DNA from: Cycas panzhihuaensis
Taxonomy: Eukaryota > Cycadophyta
Direction of reading: 5' to 3'
Assembly: GCA_023213395.1 (NCBI GenBank)
Contig: CM041465.1
Span: forward strand, 47,499,741 to 47,563,740
Length of the DNA: 64,000 nt
This document shows, in pieces, positions 58,444 to 64,000 of this stretch (positions within the stretch are counted from its first letter, which is position 1; the number at the start of each line of letters is the position of its first letter). The notes beneath the pieces were generated by a model. The model was not told the DNA's origin. It saw only the letters and a list, made by a program, of their open reading frames with translations, and did no database searches. Made by a program: the position numbers and the translations under genes.

Positions 58444-59812
58444 TCAATCTAATACTTGATGGATATCATGGTGGATACCTGAAGGGGCATGCATATAGTT
58501 AAGATGAATGATATATCCTATGTTACTTTTGAGTTGGCAGCACATTCGAGTAGGTGAGATTACTTTGTTTGGGGAGGCTTGCATCCCATAAAGTTTATGA
58601 GAGTGGCCCATGTGATCTTTGAATATAATGAAGGGGGTCATGGGTGAGTTATTAGTGCTATATGTTCTTAGAGTCTGTAGCCACAGTATGCCAAGAATTG
58701 CATCTAACCCACCTATGGACAGGGCATGAAAATCAGAGATAAGGGCATATGAGTCAATGTGGACCATGAGGTTTTTTATTATTCCAGTATAATAGAGGGT
58801 GTGATGACTAGGTAAGGAGCAAGTGAAGCATGTTTTAGGTTCTATGTAAAGATTCAGTTGACGAGCAATGGAGATATCGATGAAATTTAGTGACGCACCA
58901 ATGTCGATCAAAATGGTAATTTGGGTTTTCCTAAGTATTCCTTTGACTCGAAGTGGTTTAGGACATGCAATAGAGGTAACCATTGATAAGGAAACTTCAG
59001 GCTCAGGATTTGGGAGCAATTTATTAGTAGGGTGGTCTTGGGGTTCATCATCATATTCATGATCAGTCTTAGGGTCATCATCTAAGGATAAATCTAGGTC
59101 AATTGTGAAGACCATCTTCCTAGCTTTGTAGATTCTATTATGACCAGTGGTCCATTTTTCATAATATTGCATACATAGACCAGCTTCTCGATGATATTGT
59201 ACCTCTACTAGAGTGATGTGTATGGACTTTGAAGATGGTTCCTCAGTGCATTACTCGAGAGATGTAGCTGGGGTATACTCTAGTCATGGGCATGATCATT
59301 AGTAATCAGTTGGACATAGTCTTTGGGACCAAGCCATATCAACTTATCAGGATCATGAAAACCAAGTGGAGTCTCATCTGAATGGAGGAGGTCTTTCTAT
59401 AGTAAATTCTTCTTCTACTACTTTAGCCATATTAATTACATCCTTTAGAATAGATAGAGAGACTATCTTCAAGTGCATTTGGATATATTCTTTAAGCCTG
59501 GACACATACGTATCTATCTCTATCTGTTTATTAAGTTGCTGATCAACCCGATTACGTAAAGATAGGAACTCATCAGTGTAAACTTCAGCAGAGGATACTT
59601 ACTTCAAACGTGTTAGCTGTGTGAAAAAGAATTGGTTCCAAGTATCTTCATACTGCTCAAAAAAATAGGTAAAGAAGTATGCCCAAGATTGGCTAGAGGG
59701 ATACTCCTGCTTCCACCATCAAAACCAATGATGTGCCTTCCCATCTAAGTGGATGCAAGCAAATGTAAGTTGCTCATTTACTGATATTGTGTTGAGTGTA
59801 AAATAGGACTCT
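58444..59812 (-). pseudogene. Gag and protease, minus-strand chromovirus
   Basis: Gag C-terminal half from 59,812: 'LTFACIHLDGKAHHWF', 'WAYFFTYFFEQYEDTW', 'YTDEFLSLRNRVDQQLNK' and 'VEEEFTIERPPP'. The knuckle near 59,150 is degenerate (C-M-Q-Y...G-H-N-R). The protease at 58,700-58,990 reads 'TILIDIGASLNFIDI', so the D-S-G box has Ile for Ser. 242 residues (58,444-59,172) are free of stops. The gag N-terminus is replaced by B2 gag. Confidence 0.88.
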
Positions 59813-60375
59813 GGTGCAAATAAAACTTGATCTAAGTAGGTATGTATAACTGCAACTTTGACTTTAACTTCTAGAATTTTAACTTTGATTATCATATCAT
59901 TAGGTCTCTTTTCTATCATATCATAAGATTCATTATCCATCATGTCATATGATTCATTCTCCACCTTAAATGGAGGATCAAGTACTTGTATAGCAAGTCG
60001 GTCCTACATTTGATCTGAATCTTCATGGGTGTTGTCATTATGATTCACCTATTCTGTCACCTATCTCACATGCTCAACAAAATTGATATAAAATACATTA
60101 AGAGCATCTCCCTCATAAGTAGAAAGCAATACATCCCATACAGATTTAAAAGTTGTTAATTCATAAACTCTAGAAAAAATATCATCATTTATAGTACAAA
60201 ATAGTAAACATAATGCTTCATTATCCTTTCTAAAATTTTCTTTAATACTAAGGTCACATTCATGTTGCAAGTACTTTAAAAGATCACATTCAATAAAATA
60301 ATCTTGCATAGTCCTATACCATTGTGAAAAATTATGCCCATTGAATATAGGAAATTATGTCATTTTATCAAAAAA
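59812..60375 (-). pseudogene. B-family gag (copia type), B2 copy
   Basis: The minus strand from 60,375: 'FPIFNGHNFSQWYRTMQDYF', 'LKYLQHECDLSIKENFRKD', 'INDDIFSRVYELTTFKSVWD' and 'LLSTYEGDALNVFY', a clear copia gag domain (82 open codons at 60,061-60,309). Then stops near 60,020-60,058 and the repeated 'ESYDM' acidic tract. The frame runs straight on into chromovirus gag at the junction. Confidence 0.82.
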
Positions 60376-60739
60376 CTTTAGTACATAAAATGTATGATTT
60401 TATCAAATCAAAAGAGTCAATAAATAACTAAACTTGTATGATGTCAAATATATTCTTCAAAAGAAATGTAATGCACCAATGAATATATATGATTTCAGAT
60501 GAGCCTTTTGAAAGTGTAAAAAATGATCTTTGAAAATGAATGAACTAAATGCAACCTTTATAGGTGCAATCAGGAAATAACTTTTTAATAATGATAAAAG
60601 TTTTTCAATAAATATGCCTTTGGAAAGTATATGAACTAAGCATAATAAGGAAATGATCCTTTCAATAATGATAAAAATGGATTTTTAATAAGTGTGCCTT
60701 TCAAATAAACTTTGAAATAAAATGAATATAAGAGTAAAT

Positions 60740-62060
60740 TTGAATGTAATAAAGATCCTTTTAGCAATACAAATCTAAAATGTAACTTTGACGATAAAAA
60801 GAATAATACTTAATATTTTGATTCTTCAAATAAATAAATGTAAACTCTCAATGCAATAAGTCCTTAGCCTTGATGATAATATATAATGTTAAAACTGAAA
60901 TATATATGTATATTTTCACTTTGAGATATAATGAATATGATGAAATTCTTGAATAAAAAAGTATTGTACTTCTTAAAAGAAAGGTTTAAATGATAACCTC
61001 AAGTTTGACAGATTCAAAAGTATACTAAACGATGCCAGAATAACATGAAACTTCACCAGTATGAAGATTAATAAAATATGTATTTAATAAATTGACAGTT
61101 TTGAAAGTGGGTTCCTATAAGTTAAGTTTTGATAAAGCCAAGATACAAGCCTCATTTTTAGGCTCAACAGGAGCAGGAAGCTCAAAAAGGTATAAAAATG
61201 CTAATAAAATACATGTAAAATGATGTAAGATGATCAAATATCATTTATAAGACTGCTCAATATACTCTCAGCTAAAAAATTTTAAGAAATATATATATAT
61301 ATAATGTCTAAAAATAGTAGATTTGAGGTAATTAAGTACCTCAACTTTGATGTATTTGAAAATTAGTAAAAATACATTAAAACATATAAAACACTATGCC
61401 AGATCAAAGAGGATTAAGTCATCTTCCCAAATAAACTGATGGAAATGAATTCTGATACAAAATAGGGAAGTTATAGCAGAAATGGAAACAGGTACCTTTA
61501 TAGTAAAATGTTAAGAAAAATGCTAAAAAACACTAAAGTGCACATTTGGTGATTAAAATAATGATCAAAATGAATTTTAAAAATTTAAATAAATAGTTGG
61601 TAATAACGTCTATTGAACATAGATCACTATAAAATAAATCCAGGCAGAAAATAGTTTCCCGGTAATAAAATATAATTAGTTCAAAAAGTGATTTTGTAAA
61701 AAGTTTAAAAAAAGCTAGAAAAATGATTGATTGACTTTAAATCAACTAAAACGGGGTCAAATCAGCACCAAATTGGTCATATGACTAGTCAAAATAGATC
61801 TATAAAATATTTTTGATGCAATAAAACTAGTTTCATTAGAAACTAATAACTCAATGAGGAGTTATGGCAAAAATTTACCAATAACGCTTTGTGAGATACA
61901 AAATTAAAAAAATAATAAAAAATAAAAAAGTTTATAAAAGGTTTGTTAGCCTGTTTAATGATAAGTTACAGTCATATAAAAGTAAAATAGGACCGGGGGC
62001 TGAGAGTGAAAGGGGCTTAAGCCCTTTAAACCCGGATTTAAAAACATTATACAATAAAAT
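60740..62060 (-). other. B-family noncoding 3' module, B2 copy
   Basis: Collinear with 41,325-42,650. A few short microsatellite differences (for example a TATATA expansion at 61,293). No coding capacity. Confidence 0.8.
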
Positions 62061-62397
62061 TCGATTCTTTTAAACTTTATATTAAAAAATATATAAAAAA
62101 ATATTTGAAATTGAAAATAGTCACCGCCGCTAAGATTGCACAGACTGGCACACAGCAAAACCATTGCAGAAGAAGTATATCAAATCGCTAAAAAAATGAA
62201 TATCAAATCTAATCGATAACAGTGCCACTTCCTTCAAAATATATTTGTTTATATAAAAAAATATTAAAATTTTGATAAGAGCCACTCTAAGCTCATCAAC
62301 GCCACGCCGTCGCTCTCACGTGATATCGAAATGTATCTTTGTGATTATGAATTAACTAGAGGGGGAAGATGGGGTTGTTGTAACTGTTTGCGATGTG

Positions 62398-62480
62398 TAA
62401 AATCAGTGGAGTCCAATCTATGATGTTGTTGCAATCCTCACCTTAATTCGATTAGTATTATATGACTGAAATCCCAACAC
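62398..62480 (+). pseudogene. RAD6/UBC2-type fragment, B2
   Basis: Same as 42,976-43,056: TAA then '[14 protein letters not shown]', more decayed afterwards ('LIRLVLYD*NPN'). The shared TAA before NQW shows the lesion predates the split of B1 and B2. Confidence 0.78.
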
Positions 62481-63109
62481 TCTGAGAAACAGAAGCTCAT
62501 TATAACCACACAGACTCATAAATAGAATCCTCGTAGATATCATAATCACAGCCCTAAGAATATCTTCCAAAATCCTGTGCTAAGTTAGCTATTGTTGCAG
62601 CATTATGTGTGCAGTATGAGGCAGATTTTCGTCCCAAAAATAGGCAAGAACAGAAGAAATGAAGAAGGTCCAGGAGGCTAGCGTTTTGTTGAGTTTGAGA
62701 ATGGGAGAAATAGCCAAGGAACTGAGTTTCTCTCTACTTAAGCCTCTTCTCACACCACCAAATTGGGATATATTTAATGAATAAGAGTGACGCTATTGAA
62801 TCAATTTAAAGTGGGCCCTGTTACAGCGAGGTCATGAGATCAATTGTGTGCAATCGGTAAGGACTCGAGACCCCACGACTTTTGTCTTCCAAAGATAAAA
62901 CTTGTTTTTCTTACGTGTGTTATTGTAAACAAGTTCATTTATCACAAATTTGAGTTGATAATATATTAGATCTATTGCTTAAGGATAAATACATAATAGA
63001 TAAACCTCTGTAAAGGCTAATGGCCACAAGAAGCTTACAAATCTTATACAAATTACATGCGTCCCTTAGTCCAAAGGCGTTGTTGATTCCAGTATGTTCC
63101 ACCTCTTCT

Positions 63110-63460
63110 TGAAGATTCATATGATCTTGGACCAGGGCTTTGTGAGATATGTGCCACTAATAGATCTAGTGAACAGCAGTAAATTAAGACTCTTCTGGAA
63201 AGTGTTGGCCCTACTTTTTGTCCAGACTATTTAGATTGGTTTAGCAATGAAGCTTTTGATGTGCGGGAGTGGTGTGGGAGCATATGGAAGATGCTTTGTT
63301 ATAAATCTCAGTGACTATGAAATGGGCAGTGAAAACTGTATATAAGGTTATACATTTAGCTTGTGCCAATGTAACTTATAATCATGGCTTAGATGTTGAT
63401 CGCCTGATTATTGGGTGCACCCCCAATGTAGTTGTATCAAGACTATTTCTCGATAAATTA
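63110..63460 (+). pseudogene. Unidentified captured coding-like fragment, B2
   Basis: Counterpart of 43,660-44,053: 'LCEICATNRSSEQQ*IKTLL', 'FCPDYLDWFSNEAFDVREW' and, in the next frame, 'KTVYKVIHLACANVTYNHGL'. Gene not recognised. Confidence 0.45.
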
Positions 63461-63593
63461 CCTTAAAAATAAAAAATAAAGAATTTTATTGCTTCAAAGA
63501 TGGATTGGAATTCTTGGTTAATGTAATGTATATTATATATTATTTTTCAAAGTATGTTGAGAGAGCTTTGCTCCTTTTGGGTGCTTGTGCCAG

Positions 63594-63847
63594 TTGATAT
63601 ATTTGTAAGGCAAGGAGTAATGGTTTCTATTATTGCATCAATTATTTTTTCAGCTTTTGGTCTGTTTTTATTTACAGGATATTCTAATGGAAACTATTAT
63701 GTATGGGATGTAGTAGCAGAAAAGGCAGTTGCCAATATAGAAGAGTTACAGAGTTCCAAAACAGTCGCATAAGCTGCCTTGGACTTTAAGTTCATGGTAG
63801 TGATTTGTAAATGGATGTCGTTATTACTAATATTGAATTTTTATTCT
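63594..63847 (+). pseudogene. G-protein beta subunit C-terminal fragment, B2
   Basis: 'IASIIFSAFGLFLFTGYSNG', 'YYVWDVVAEKAV', then after the same one-base deletion as in B1 'RISCLGL' (identical to the plant G-beta consensus), a stop, 'MDVVITNIEFLF'. Together with B1 this fixes the gene identity. Antisense to the element, as in B1. Confidence 0.85.
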
Positions 63848-64000
63848 CAAACTAGGGTTTAGATGATTTTTGCTAGCATGAGGTAATAATCTATTGAGCA
63901 GTTTGATCTTTAGATACTTATCCTTTTGAAGATATGGCTCAACAAGTGGGGCTATACTTAAAATCATATATATAACAAAGAGAAAAATGAAGTTCTTGTT

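Larger units (their letters stand above)
55160..59812 (-). mobile_element. Second chromovirus-type gypsy element, 5' truncated
   Basis: On the minus strand: truncated gag, knuckle remnant, protease, RT, RNase H, integrase, PPT and one LTR. All long pieces from 59,172 to 55,801 lie in one frame, interrupted only by point stops. Its 5' LTR, PBS and gag N-terminus are missing: at about 59,812 the sequence changes in frame into B2 gag. Several catalytic residues are lost (RT second Asp to Asn, integrase Glu to Lys). It is related to, but clearly different from, the 48.9 kb element. Confidence 0.9.
59812..64000 (-). mobile_element. B2: second copy of the B family, both ends missing
   Basis: Collinear with B1 (35,590-36,496 plus 41,325-44,585) over its whole 4.2 kb, without the nested insertion. 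It therefore shows the empty site of that insertion at about 60,738. The 3' end is lost at the chromovirus junction, and the 5' LTR lies beyond the window. It holds the same gag, 3' module, RAD6-like fragment, unidentified fragment and G-beta fragment. Confidence 0.88.

Overview
This window looks like nuclear DNA from a large, repeat-rich seed-plant genome. It is AT-rich, it has no intact gene, and almost every recognisable coding stretch belongs to a decayed plant LTR retrotransposon (Ty3/gypsy of the Tat and chromovirus types, Ty1/copia, and a gag-only non-autonomous family). The primer-binding sites complement the plant initiator methionine tRNA, and two captured host-gene fragments match plant proteins (a RAD6-like ubiquitin-conjugating enzyme and the heterotrimeric G-protein beta subunit). 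The species cannot be told from the sequence. The high load of stop codons fits an old, heavily methylated repeat landscape.

Layout. 1-2,640: degenerate plus-strand reading frame of unknown family. 2,684-3,182: a 0.2 kb TA microsatellite and a 24-bp minisatellite. 3,192-11,147: minus-strand Tat-like Ty3/gypsy element (gag, protease, RT, RNase H, integrase, then a second RNase H downstream of integrase). 12,533-18,818: complete minus-strand Ty1/copia element with CTTTT target-site duplication. 18,824-24,665: no gene seen. 24,671-32,609: plus-strand chromovirus with CTTAT duplication. Most of its pol is deleted, and its protease is split by a 3.9 kb insertion (27,940-31,814, GTTAT duplication) that carries a long inverted repeat and a second gag-protease fragment. 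32,866-33,428: minus-strand gypsy gag scrap.

34,983-46,398: minus-strand gag-only LTR element (called B1 here). Its own relative, a 4.8 kb plus-strand element with 401-bp LTRs and GAGCA duplication, sits inside it at 36,506-41,319. 48,942-54,826: complete plus-strand chromovirus with GTTGT duplication. 55,160-59,812: minus-strand chromovirus whose gag is fused in frame to the gag of a second B-type element (B2), which runs from 59,812 past the window end.

The most interesting object is the B family. Its members share LTRs, a primer-binding site, a noncoding 3' module and a copia-type gag placed unusually at the 3' end next to the polypurine tract. They have no pol and carry interchangeable central cargo. 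B1 and B2 carry the same cargo, antisense to the element, containing decayed pieces of a RAD6/UBC2-type gene and the end of a G-beta gene. The nested copy carries a different, less CpG-depleted 1.7 kb cargo. It resembles the TR-GAG or Pack-type non-autonomous elements known in plants, with repeated gene capture and cargo exchange. Nothing here is likely to make a working protein. Joint action would be in trans: pol from an autonomous copia relative would be needed to move the B family.
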